NCBI GenBank assembly: GCA_013399875.1
Contig: VXAZ01007587.1
Coordinates: forward strand, 1-64,000
Reading direction: 5' to 3'
Length of the DNA: 64,000 bases
Origin: Gymnorhina tibicen
Taxonomy: Eukaryota > Chordata > Aves > Passeriformes > Artamidae
The position numbers and the translations under genes are program-made. The notes under the pieces are model-generated. The model worked only from the letters and a program-made list of their open reading frames with translations. It did not search any database and was not told the origin of the DNA. Shown piece after piece: positions 38,117 through 50,791 of this stretch (its first letter is position 1; each line of letters begins with the position of its first letter).

Positions 38117-39120
38117 TCACAGAATCATGGAATGGGTAAGGTTGGAAGGGACCACAGTGGGTCATCTGGTCCAGCCCCCCTGCTCAGGCAGGGTTATCCC
38201 AGAGCACACTGCACAGGATTTCATCCAGATAATTCTGGAATGCCTCCAGGGAGGGAGACTTCACAACCTCTGGGCAATCTGTTGCAGTGCTTGGTCGCCC
38301 TCACAGTAAAGAAGTTCTTCATCATGTTTGGGTGGTACTTCCTGTACCCATTGCCTCTTGTCCTGTTGCTTGGCATCACCCAGCAGAGCCTGGATCCATC
38401 CTCTGACACCTCCCTTCAGATACTGACAGCCATTCATGAGGTGTCCTCTGAGTCATCTCTTCTCAGCCGAACAGTCCCGGCTCCCTCAGATTTCCTTGTG
38501 AGATACTCCAGTCCCTTCATCATCTTTGTTGCCCTCCACCAGACCCGCTCCAGGAGCTCCATGTCTGTCTTGTACTGAGGAGCCCAGAACTGGTCACAGC
38601 ACTCCAGATGTGCCTCACTGGGGCTGAGTAGAGGGGCAGGATCACCTTCCTTGACCTGCTGGCAATGCTCTTCCTGCCATTGTCCTTCTTGGCACTGCTG
38701 GTTCATGGACAGCTTGTTGTCCACCGGGACCCCCAGGTCCTGCTCCACAGAGCTGCTCCCCAGCAGGCCAGCCCCCAGCCTGCGCTGGTGCCCAGGGTTA
38801 TTCTTCCCCAGGAGCAGGACCCTGCATTTGCCTTTGTTAAATTCAGATGGTTCTTCTCTGCCCCTCTCTCCAGCCTGTCAAGGCCCTTCTGAGGGGCTGC
38901 ACAGCCCCCTGGGGCATCGGCCTCTCCTCCCAGCTTTGTGTCGGCAGCGAACGCGCTCAGGAGGCATCTGCCTCTCCATGTAAGTCACTGATAAATCAGT
39001 TGAAAATACTGGGCCCGGTTTTGAACCTTGTGGTTCAGTCACAGATAAAGTACCTAGATTTGGTGCTTGTTCATCTATACCTTTCAGATCTCCACTGGAT
39101 TTTAGTGTGAATACCCTTCT
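38117..39120 (-). mobile_element. CR1 non-LTR retrotransposon, about 1 kb 3' fragment, minus sense
   Basis: On the + strand it begins TCACAGAATCATGGAATGG and continues GGTTGGAAGGGACC, the reverse complement of the CR1 3' end. The minus strand carries stretches of the C-terminal reverse-transcriptase ORF: DLGVPVDNKLSM, then LLERVWWRATKMMKGLEYL. These sit in an open frame of 104 codons (38434-38748) with interruptions on either side. Similarity fades near 39120, the 5'-truncated end. The copy lacks the endonuclease and most of the polymerase and cannot move on its own. It faces the plus-sense CR1 tail about 490 bp away. Confidence 0.9.
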
Positions 39121-40091
39121 ATTTTTATTAGTTTAGTCAGGAAGGAAGTAACTGCAGAAGGTAGGCTTCTGCTGAAGAACCTTTTAATTTCTACATTGAC
39201 TGTTCATTTGACTCTCAAAAAGAAATTGTCTCTCTATAAAGAAATTGATGCGGTCTGGTGTCACTATTGCCAGTTTGACCCTGTCATTCATGTTTGCTTC
39301 TGTCCTGAATGCGAATACTATTTGTCTTGCTTCAGAAGCGTTGGCACTGATTATGCTATAAATTTGCTTGCTTTCAATATGGAACTCCTGGAGTGGTGCG
39401 GAATATATTTATGGAACCCACTGTCTTTTAAATATGATGGATTACAGAAACAGTATGAAAATGAGCTGTTTTGAGTTTGGACTTTGTACATGTTTTGGAA
39501 AGAATGAGGAACCTAGCTATGACAATTCAAAAATGTGGGTTTTCTTTTCAGAACACTGAAGCTTGTACTCAGCTTTTGTGTATGCAACTTCAGTGACCAA
39601 ATGTGCTGTTTTACCTTTTTGAAATTGTAACTTTTGTAATGGAATTGCATATGCTTATGGTTAAATTACATTACTCTTTTTGTTTCCTTTATAATTTGAG
39701 GAAAAATACCTTGTTAACCAAGGGAAGCAGTGTATATTGTTGTATGATTTGATTTATCAGAGAAAGTACATTTCTACTGAAAATAAAGGTTTTATGAATA
39801 ATGTTATTCTTACAACACAGGTTATGATTCTAAAGTGTATGGTGAAATATAGGAGGACTTTACTGTGCATTTCTAGGCTCACATCTTAAAAACTCTGAGA
39901 GAAATTGATACACGTCACGATTGTGTTACATTTTAATGTTATCTGAATCACAAAACCCTGAAAAATTCCACTGTTTTGAAGGTGCCAGTAAAAACATCTG
40001 GTTTTAGTTTAAATTATTTATTCAGTTATGTTAATGTTACTATGAATTTTGCTTTAAAAACAATGAGTACAGTAGATTCCATTGCAAATAG

Positions 40092-40200
40092 AGGAGGTGG
40101 GGGGTGGTGTTGGTTTTGGTTCTGTTTCGGGTTTTTGGATTTGGGTGTTGTTTTGTTGTTTCTGGGGTTTGTGTGTGTGTTTTCTTTGTTTTCTGTCAGG
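40092..40200 (+). repeat. G/T-rich low-complexity tract
   Basis: About 110 bases almost free of A and C on the + strand, with a G6 run, several G3-G4 runs and a short GT repeat. The open frame through it is Gly/Trp/Phe/Val low complexity and is not a plausible protein. Confidence 0.75.
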
Positions 40201-42572
40201 GTATTTATCTGTATCCGAAATAATGTTCTAAAGAAGAGAGGAAGGCTCTAATTTACTGCCATGTTAATTTCTTGTTAAGTGTATGGATCTGGTTTTATAA
40301 TCACGTTTGAAAAGTATTTACTGTTGTTAGCGAGATATCTGTGAAGGGAAAAAGACGTGGCTGCTCTAGTCTTTCTCTTGAACACTGAAGGATATTCAGA
40401 GGTGATACTGAACATGGAAGTTCACTTTACAGGAGGACTGGTTACAGAAAAATCCCCTTGTTCATTGGGTTGACAGAAACAAACAGCATGTAGCAAATCA
40501 GTTAACAGCCTTCCAGTTTTGTGACTGTTTGCGTAACTGGTCCTGTGATCTCTGGTCTTCTGAAGTATTTAACGGTGCCTGCTCCCTTTTGGTGGGGAGT
40601 GTGCTCAGAACAGTCCATGGTGATGAACTCTGTTAGTATTTGCAGCCCCTCCTACACCATAAAAGGCTAATGATATAATTCAATAAAATTGAAGGGCTGA
40701 TCAGAATACCGAGGTACAGGTATCTTACTCTTGAGTGGTTTAGAAGAGCAAATATTTGTTGAGAAGCTATGTAGTATAGTTGTACCTTTTGAATATCAGT
40801 AGCAACAAATGTAATGTATGTGCCTTTGTCTTAAGTCCGATGGGAGCTGATAATAACACTAGGAAATACCTTCTCGTATTCCAGTTGCATTTATTATAGC
40901 TTCCTACATATAGGAGTAGAGAGCAGTTGAAACGGTTTATCAGAGCTGTGCTAAATGAAGAGGTTTTGTCTGGGTCTCTGTGCTTAGAACTAGATTCATG
41001 TTACCGAAGAACCACTATATATTATTGCTCTGCCAAGTTCTTGTATGAGAAATTAACTAAGAGTAGGGTATGTTTTATTCTTGTGCTGTTTTATTGTATG
41101 AGTTCATTGTTCACTCCAATTGCTGTGTAGAAATAGTGCCATGAAATGTGTTTTTTTAAGGAATTGTTGACATGAGTTTAAGATTCTAAATAATGTGCAC
41201 CTTCTTTAAATACATAGGAGGAAAGTTATAAGGAATATACCATGGCTAGACCTTGGCCTCTGTGTGTTGAAATGGTGAAGTTCTACTGGTGATACTCAGT
41301 GCCTGGATTCTGTATAGATATTTTTACACTATATTTGTCCTAATTGTCAGAATGATAAACAATATGACTCAACCCATACCAGATGGGTCCTTTTCTTTCT
41401 GGTTATTCTATTGTGACAAAGCCTAAAGATTCATCTTTTAACTGTGAAACACACTAAATTCACTTGTCTGCCTGGGATTTGTGCATCATACTTGTTAAAC
41501 AGTTCATAGTTTTTAAGCCAGTTTAGAATGGTATCCTACAGTCTACTTAATAGCTGAGCAGATAAATACAAGGAAGTGATATTTGGATGAGAGGGAAGTT
41601 GACGCTCTCCCTTCTTTTTCGCCTCCCCCATCTGGCAGAAAGTACTTCCTTGTTTTAAATTTGTATCAGGCATCTTGGCTTTTTGATGAGTTCAGAGCTG
41701 TGACCCTGTTATAGTTCTGAATTGTAGCAAAGTCTAAATTATAGCCTCTAAGTTATATGCAAACTACGTTATTTTAAAGGCCACATTTCAGTTCAGTAAA
41801 ACTCACCGTGCAAGCTGGGTTTCATGGTATTGCAGCTGGACATGTTGTAATACAATTTGTACAGAGTTGTGTGTGCACAGGCAAAGCTGGTGGATCTTGT
41901 TTTCTGAATCTGTGATGTAGGGCATCTAGGTGTTCTGTAATATCCCATGTGCAAACCTTTTATCTTTCCCCTGTTGCCTTGCTTTGTAACATTGAGACCA
42001 CTCCCTTCTTGTCTTGAACACACTGTCCACTCCCTTAGTGTATAGAGAGGAGAAAACCACTGCATACTCTGCTTGTTAGATGCTATGCCAGACTGGCCAG
42101 AGCAGGAATTTATCCCTTCACTGAAGAAGTTCTTAGTAGGTGAGATCACTTTCTTGTTTCTATAAGTTGTTAAAAAACAGATCCTCCAGAATGCAAAAAT
42201 AGATTAAGTCACATGTGCAAAAGTGGGGAGTGTCAGAGTTGCTTTCTCAGTCAGTCTCCTGTGGATGCATTTTTAATAATATTGTGGAAGTAGCTGTAAT
42301 TGGTAGAGAGGCATTTAAAAATTTTTAAAGTTTTCAGTAGTTTCACCAAGGGTTCTTTAGTCATGCACTAAAACATTCACCTTGTGCATAGAGTGTCAAG
42401 TCATATAATAATATTTTGTAACTGAAGAACTAGATGATTCTATACACAATTTTTCAAAAATAAAAGCCTTGCATCAGTGTTTCCCAAGCCAGATACTTTG
42501 TTCTTGCAGATTTTCTGTAGGCTACCATTAATCATGCAGGAAATGTGCTGGTTTTGCACAGAACTTCTGCTT

Positions 42573-42590
42573 CACGTGAGGCCTCACGTG
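42573..42590. promoter_or_regulatory. Perfect 18-bp palindrome with two CACGTG E-boxes
   Basis: CACGTGAGGCCTCACGTG equals its own reverse complement. It consists of two canonical E-boxes (42573-42578 and 42585-42590) around the centre AGGCCT. CACGTG is the site for USF, MYC/MAX and TFE/MITF-type bHLH-zip factors. Function is inferred; the symmetry is exact. Confidence 0.7.
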
Positions 42591-45500
42591 GCTGTTGGTC
42601 ATACAGCAAACTCAGTGTTCTGCTGCTTCATTGATATATAGCCTCACTGCTTTATAATCTGTTATTCTAGTGTTGCTGGGAAGATGTGATTTTGTCCAGA
42701 TATTTCTTATAATGAGCAACAGCATCTCTAAGTATTGTACAAACAGCAGTAGCATTTTTTACTGTGATCCATCGTACTGCGCTTACTTCATTTGGGGTTA
42801 AACGTAGTCTTCCTGTCCCCTTTTTCAAGTGACATAACTAGGACTAAAATGTACTTATGCTTCAGTCTGCTTATTAACCATGCTTCTTCAGCCATTCCCA
42901 GAAGACTCAGGAGAAGTGTCTGTTTTCTGGCTTGGCTATGGTGAAAATAAGGTTTCTTGTCCATGAGGGGAATGGACATAATTATGTCCTTTTGTATATA
43001 CAAGGCGAGTGTAATACTGTGCTAAGATGGCAACTATTTTAATCCATTAATGCTTGAAAAGATATGGTTTGTGATCTGCTATTGTATTGGATAGAGATGT
43101 TTGAAAATGGTCTGTTATGTGTTAAAGTGGGAATTAAGCTTAAAATAGAACTGAGTGAAGAATTACGTGTTTCAGAATTAACCTTTGGTTCAAATGCAGA
43201 TAAGACTCAAGTATTTTAACAATTTCTATTAAGAACATGTGAAAAAAATCTGGCTAAGTTTCTTTAAAAAAATTCTTCCCAATTTAAAATTGAATGAAAT
43301 TAAGGGGATGATTGAAAGCTAAGTGAGAGGGTTCTGATCCAGTTTTCAAAGTAGGATTTCCTGGTCTATATTTTATGTATGCTCGTATTCTAGTGATACT
43401 TACTTCATGTGAGCGTGTGTGTGTTTGTGTTTTTCTCAAGTGGTGGTGGTAAGGGAGTCCATTCTGATTGCTTGGGACACAGTACTTACCTCCTTCTAAC
43501 TTGCAGGTGAAGATGTTAAAGCTGGTAACCCACCCACAGTGAAGAGCCTGTTCATTGACAAGCACAGTGTGAAGAGACTGTGATGAGTAGCAGAGAGGAA
43601 GGATGCCTGGAACTGCCTGGTTCTGGCTACTATGCACTGTGTTGGTAGAACTTCCTGAGGAGGAAGAAGTGGTGTGTTTAGGAACTAGCCCTCCCTGCAG
43701 TCTGTGGCAGGCTGTGATCCTGCTGTGGGACTGCAGAGTGGGGTCACCTGAGTGAAGAAGAGAGCAGACCTGTAGGTGCTGCAAAGAAGTGAAGTTTTCT
43801 TTACTTAAGCTTATATCATGATGCAGTGAGGTAAATATACCGTTCTAGTTCTTCTGAATGTGACCATCTATTAACTGAAGAATTCTGGAGATGATTCATT
43901 GACAGGGCTGATAGGAGTGGTTGTTGAGATACCTTCTGTGGCAGCGTGTTCCTTTCCTCTCTTAACATTGGTGTTCAGTGTCCCGGTTGTGAACTTTTTC
44001 AGTCAGTTTGCTCTGCTGGTAGGAAACTATTGCTGTTAAAATCTAATGATTAGTCCAGCTGATCCATTCAGTGGCATGGGTGAACTGGAGTGCACAGCTG
44101 TAATCTCTAATGTTATTCAGCTGATCTACTAATCTCCAGAAGCAGAACTTGATTCTTTTGTAATTATGGCTGCTCATTTCAAAAGCAGTCACAAATGTTT
44201 CCACTCATACTCTCTCTGTGATAGATTCCTGCCCTTTCCTGGAAAGTACATGTGTCACACCTGTGAAGCTGTTAGGTCTCAAACAAGACATCCCCTCCTG
44301 CCAGACCTGACTTTCATCTAGTTTCCAAAGCAGTTCCTTTGCTGCTGGTCTGGGGACATCTTTTTGGGGAAAAACAGTCTTTGTCTTTCTCTTCCTCAAT
44401 TGCAGCTCTCCATTTTTAGCTTTGCTTTAGGAACCTGAATTGCTGTATGCGTTATCTTACAGCATGGCTGGATCTTCAGTGGTTCAGTACTTTTTTGAGA
44501 TTTTTGCTCACTTTATCATGCAAATGTTTCTCTGATAATAGAAATTGACTTTTTAAAATTAAAGTTGACAGTGATGTTGCTTTTTAAAAATATATGCTAA
44601 AGCTTAACAGGAAAATGGATTTTTCATACTGTGTTGATACTATGAATTTATTATTTCTTTATTCCTCAGAGCAGTGTAGTCATTTGTCCAGCTAGAAGTG
44701 ATTTTTTAATTCCTGTTGTTTTCCTTTTGCATATTAAGCACTGTGCATTTCTAGCAGAGTTTCTCAATTAAATATTTTCAAGCTACAGCATAGTGTACTG
44801 TTAATACCAGTGTCCTAATTTTTGCAAGCAAAGTAGCTCCATGTCCTGAAGGTCAACCTACAAACTGTTTTCAGAAGTTTTTCAGGAATTATTTTTCTTT
44901 TCATGTCTCAAAAAGACTACTAGATTTTCTTCATAGTATCCTGTACATATGCTTGTATAATCTATAGTGAACTTACGTTTTAATATGAAATTAAAATGTG
45001 AAGTACTGTTTAATTTGTGTATATGAATCTGTAACTTTTTTTTCTCATCTTAATCTGAGTGCCTCTGCTTTATTTCCAGTGTCACTATGGTTTTTGATGT
45101 TGCTGCCCTGAACCTTCTAATTGATATAAGTCTTTTAGCCTATAAAATGCTTAGCCTTTAAGTTTGCTCACAGCCACATTTTTTCCTCTCTCTTAACTGT
45201 AATACCTAGATTGTTTTCAGAGGGGAATGAAGTATAATTTGCAGATTAGTCTGGAGCTACAATCCAGAACTTTTAGAAAGCAGAAAAGCAAAACACTTTC
45301 TTTTTTGTTCTTGATATAGAAGCAGCTCTTTGTTAGTTTTTAGATGTGAAACTAACAGGGTGTTTTGAAAAGATAAAGTACTGTTTAGCTGGAAGCAGCT
45401 TTTGTCTGCCTGTTAGGAAGAAGCACATTGCAGTTGCAAGGAAAAAAGAAAGACCAGACCAAATTGATAATTATGAAAACAAACAGGCAGGAATACAGAG

Positions 45501-48500
45501 AAATGATAATCAGTTCAGACAGTAAAATAAAAGAGCTATTATCCTAAGATAGAAAAGGAAGCAGGAATGCATAAAGATAGAGACAAAAGTAGAAACCAAA
45601 AACAGTTAGACAGTGAAGAGGTATCCACGAAGAGAAACTGAAATGTGCTGTCAGAAGTAGATTAGTGTAACATGCTCTAATTAAAATACGATTTTATATT
45701 TAACTTGTCCTGAAGACAAATAGGGAAAGGTATACTATATTATACTGGTAACTTCTCATTAATATATTCATGGTGATTATGGTTCCCATAATTTTTAATG
45801 TAGGGCAGCAGGTAGTTCTTTGTACAAAGACTGCAAGAATTTTTTTGTTTTGTTTTTTGAAATAAGGAAATTTGCTTGGAGATATATCCAAGTAAAATAA
45901 TTAATCATGTGAAGGCCTTGATCATTATTAAAAATAAAAACCAAGCTGCATAATGTTTCATAGAAATAATTCAGCTATTTCATAAATTTTATAAAATCTT
46001 AATATGTTAAATAGTCACTTTATAATGTTTTGTAACTAAAAATATTTAACTTCTTGAATAGAGTTGGGTCTTCTTTTCTTCTGCAGTGCTGCTTATGCAG
46101 GAAAAAAGGACATTACGCAGAATTTAACTTAACATTTAACTTTATCCATGATTCAGGTTCATTTGATAAACCCTCATGGGCTTTAACTGAGTAAACAAGA
46201 ACTGCTAAGACTGGTACTAAGTTATCTAATCACCCGCATTTTCTCACTTGGCTTACTGTGGACTTGTAGTTGTGTGGTTAAGTAAGTTGTGGCTTTTCAT
46301 AAAGTGATAATAAAATACAGCATTTATATCCACAAATGCACTGGGGCTTTTTTGATGCCAAGTGTTTTGAATTTTTTTTTTTCCCTGAACAAGACCTGAT
46401 TGCTGTTTTTCCATGCTCTGAACACTGGCATAGTATATACTTCCTTGTACCAGACTGTGTAAGGGTTAAGAATTTAGAGAGCAAAATACAGGATTGAGTT
46501 TTTAATCTCCCACTCACTGACTTGGAAGTTTAGACTGGCTGTGCAGCCTGGAGAACAAAGAATTGGGAAAAAACTCATCTTGAGCCAGTGCTTCAAAAGT
46601 GCAAATAAGATCACTTGGGTAACTGCAGAGTAAAATTGTGGTCAGATGAAAGTATGGAAGTAATGATCTACAGTTGAGTCAATAGAGAATAAAATGATGG
46701 TAGAATAATTAATGCAAAGTATCCTCATTTCAAATAAAATGTTTTATTAAGTAGATATGGCAGATGTAATTAATTGAGATAGGTTTCTGGAACTTGTAAG
46801 TCAATGTACTTCAATGTTTAATGTGATTCTTAAAACTTTCAGCTGTATTGTCTGGAGGTCAGTGAAATGGGAGACTAATTCGAGAGCAATTGGATGTTAA
46901 TGCAGTTAGCTACTTTACATATTGTAAAGGAATAAATTAGTGAAATAGAAGGATTTTTTACAGAATGATACCACAGTCCTAGCTTTAAATGCAAACAGAA
47001 TTGCTTTCTGAAGTTGATGAAAGCTGGGAACATTAACCCTTTAAAAATCTCAGTCTTGTTTAATGCCTTTTATTTGAAACTCCCACGCCAGTCCAGTGTC
47101 TGGACTGGTAGCTTTAGGAAGACTAAACATTCAGTATTTATGCTGTAGCATTCCCTTCATGCTCATCCCTCTGAAGAGATCTCCCGTGTTGTTCTTTTTA
47201 TTGGTTCTTGAGGCTTGTTTGGAGAAAAAACAAGTGTCTGTAAGAGGAGGAGAGCATATCTTGAGTTTAACTTGGGAGAGTCTGTTTTGTCTTGGGTGCA
47301 GGTTTGAGTCAGGCTGGCTCTTGGCTTTGATGCTTCAGCTACTATTACTGTAAAGCTTCCTGGTATCTGCAAACACATGACAAGTTTAGAACTGCAAACC
47401 TGAAGTATTTGTAACGTAGTTCCAGTAAATAATCTGAAAGTAGAATTTAGGGAGGTGACATTTGTTTTGGAATAGTCTGTATTGACCTACTACAAACTTG
47501 TCAAGCGTCAGATTGGTTTGTTTGTAATGGAGAGGCTTTGGACTACATTCCACTTCTGAGTGGGCAGTTTCTGCTTAGGGCTACCATCCATTACCTGACC
47601 TTAATAATAGTCAGCTGCAGTTTTAATAAAGTTTTTTACAAAAATTGTCTGCTCAGCTGCCAAGGGGTGTGGGCCGTTACTAGACAAATAGCAATATATA
47701 TTTATGTGGAAATATTGTTGAGAACATACTTCATTATAAAGGTGTAGATAGCCAGAGATTGTAGGATGTGATTTTTTTTTAATCACCTTTTGCTGCTCTG
47801 TAGTTAATGAGGTTTTCATATTTCTTATAAAGGAGCTAGCCAAATTAATACACTGAGATACTTATTTTGAAATTACAGACTTAAATTTTATTGGAACTAT
47901 TTGGTCTGTTTTCTTGTCTGTACAGCATCGCCTGATTTTTGACCATTTTTTTTCCATTGATGGTGTCACTTGTATCTCAGTGCATTAGTCTGATTTCTTT
48001 TGTAGCAGTCTGAAAGATTTGCTGTTTATGTTCCAGTATGAAAAGGAAGTTTTTTGCTTAATCGAGGCCCAGAGTTCATGTGCTTCTGGAGAGAGGCTGA
48101 AAGGACCATGAGTAAATTTGTGACTCCCCTCTAGAAGCCTTTCTGAAAAGGCCAGTCCTTTTTGCTTATTTGTTGACGTTGCCTTGATCTTTTGTGTATT
48201 TGTCTCAGTGGCTTTAGAGAGCAGTGTAAGGTGATTCTTGTGACTGCAGACTTTCACTGACTGGTTTATTGTTTATAGAGAATTTGAAAACTTGTGAAGC
48301 TGTGGGATAATCTGACAAAGCTGTCTTTGCACAGAACATACTGTTTCTAGAATCAGATGAAAAAGAGGAATTGAGGGGAAAAAAGGAGTTTTTGTCATGT
48401 GATCAGTGCTGAAATACTTGTAGTAAAGTGTGATAGCTTGTGAAATGTAATTTTTGTATTAATAGCAGATCTTCAATGAAGTTTGATCAGTGGAATCCTT

Positions 48501-50675
48501 TTTTTGTTTCAACAAAATATTTGGAAAGCCACTGTCTCTGCTTGCATGTTTGGAAACATAAGTAATGTGGTGTTCCCTAATGCTAATGAAACCTTAGCAG
48601 CAAATGAGAGCTTTGTGGTCTAAAGAGCCTAAGTAGGACAGCAAAGGCTTTGTTCTGCTGTGTGCTGAAGGAAGTCAGTTCTTCTTAATGGTATTAGGTA
48701 TTGACTGCATGCCAAAAGCACCTTTTAGAAACTACTTTTGGGTGCTAGGTTAATTTTGTAAGAGTAATTACACAAATGAGTGGAGTATAAAAAAGAGACT
48801 TCTTGAGATGGATGTATTTTTATGCATATTTGCAAATGTGGTTTGATGCTACAGCCTGGTAACTGTCTCCCTATTCCCACACTCCAACAATGCATGTGCA
48901 GTTTCTCTAAAAACAGTAGCAGAAACGTCACTTTATTTGACAAAAGATACTTTGAGTGGAAATGTCCAGTAAAGTGCACATAGCAGAATAATCTGAGATA
49001 CAGGCCATGGTTTCCCAAATACGTTGAAGTCTTGTCTTCAGTCCCTCTCCCATCTCTTGGCTGTTTATGTGGTTCTGTGGTGAAACAGTCGGGGGAAGTG
49101 GTTGTGATTTTGGTGGCGAGAGTGGTGCAGAGGCCGGTGGTGGAACAGGCTGGATGCTTTTGGTTGGCAGCACTTGCATGCCATTGGACTGAAGTGTTCA
49201 GGGCACTAATGGCTGTGGTCGTTAGTCCATGGTGTAGGATACTGGGACCCGCAAGGCGAGATTTGAGAGCAACCTTAATCTTGTACATTATTTTTATTTT
49301 TGTTGGTTGTATATTGTTGTCTTGACCTGGTATCTCTTAAGTGAATGCACTTTCCTTGAGTCTTAGGCCTTGCAGCGTTTTACAGAATTTTTTGATTTAA
49401 CTGTAGATCATCCTCCTGCATGTTGAAATTGAACTTAAATTGCTAATGCTAGAAGTCTACATCATTTATTAGGTTCAGGCAGGGTACTGAATCTGCAAGA
49501 GATAGCCTCTGATAAACAGCCTTCACAGGTTTCTTTTGTGTAAGTTAATTAAACTTTGAGCTTAATTGCTTCCTTACCTTTTTTCCTTTTTCTGCTTTTT
49601 ATTTTTTAAGTTTACCGTGGAGTGTATTTGGATACAGCCTCTACAGGACACAAACTTTGATGTTTCAGTTACTTGTCTTTTTGGATTACTAACTGCTAAG
49701 AAAAAATTATTTTAAATGCTATTGTAACCTGAAAATCCTTGATTTTTCCACTGTGGTAGATTATTGTAGCATAAAATGCAAGTGTGTGTTAGACTAAAAA
49801 TGTTTGCTAGGCTGTATTTTGTACCTTTGTTTTCTCCTGCCTAGTTCTTAACCCCCATATTTCCACTTGTTTTTTGAATTTTCAACTTGTCCTAATTAGT
49901 GTGTCTTCCACCTGTTGATCAGTACAGAGTGCAGTGGAAGATTGGTTTTGAAGATGGTTTAATGTATTAAAAATTCCCCAACTTTTTTTTTTGGAAATGT
50001 AGTTTGTTTTTGACTGCTGCTCCTTTTTGTTTTGTGCCTTTACTTTGCTATAACTTTCTTAATTACTAAGGACAGGTTTGCTTTCTTTGGAATCTCCTGT
50101 TAGAGCTGATCATGAACTGTGTATATAGTTTTGATTTAATAAATGTTTTTGATATGCAGACTACACCCAATTTAGTCATGCAGCTAAAATTTATATTATT
50201 TTTCTTCCAGTGGGCAATCCTAACAGTGAAAGTAATTTTTTGTATCCAATGAAATTATAATTTCTTGCGTTTCAAAACTGCCAGACATCTCTTCTGTGAG
50301 CAGTCTCTTATTTATCTAATGGTGATCTTTGGTTATGTCTGCTGTCTTGGTGGGAAAGATTCACTTTTGAAATAAAGGATTTTGAGAGGAAAGAAAGACA
50401 GATTTGCATTGTGAAAGTGATGAAAGACTGCTTACAGCTTAACATGCAAGTATTTAGAGCTGTTTTTACAGAAGGAGGTAGATCTGTTCCTGCACATGAA
50501 ACCTACTGTTCTGGTATATGGCTGAGACATTTGACTGATTTATAACTTGAATGACTTCTATCCAAGTAGCAAGCATTCCCTCAGAGCACAACTTATAAAT
50601 AAATGATGTGTAAATCTGGTGCTGCCATGATTCTTAACTAATTCTGGGTTATTTTGTTTCCTTTTGTTTTTAAAG

Positions 50676-50791
50676 GATCAGTTTGATAACTTGGACAAGC
50701 ATACGCAGTGGGGCATTGACTTCTTGGAGAAATACGCAAAATTTGTAAAAGAAAGGATAGAAATTGAGCAAAACTATGCAAAACAACTGAG
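50676..50791 (+). CDS. FNBP1L: FNBP1L coding exon 2
   Basis: Acceptor TTTTTAAAG|GATCAG and donor CTGAG|GTAAGG. It codes about residues 9-46 plus two bases of Arg 47, from [12 protein letters not shown] to NYAKQLR: the first F-BAR helices, including basic residues of the membrane-binding face. It starts in phase 0, which fits a first exon ending after the family's MSWGTELW. Confidence 0.96.

Larger units (their letters stand above)
39121..50675 (+). other. FNBP1L: FNBP1L intron 1, last part
   Basis: AT-rich and T-biased on the + strand. No recognisable gene. It contains a Cys-containing open frame at 39196-39474, a G/T-only tract near 40092-40200, the double E-box palindrome at 42573-42590, an A/G-rich stretch at about 45410-45660 and a 187-codon minus-strand open frame at 48725-49288 without a recognisable family. 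It ends at the TAAAG acceptor of exon 2. Confidence 0.75.

Noticed and set aside
38066..38983. Several plus-strand open frames of 75-170 codons
   Set aside because: They are antisense shadows of the minus-sense CR1 reverse-transcriptase fragment.
40101..40251. Apparent hydrophobic membrane-protein frame in the G/T tract
   Set aside because: Gly/Trp/Phe/Val richness follows directly from G/T-only DNA.
43284..43784. 166-codon minus-strand open frame
   Set aside because: No domain, no initiation or splice support, Ser/His-rich random composition; likely chance.
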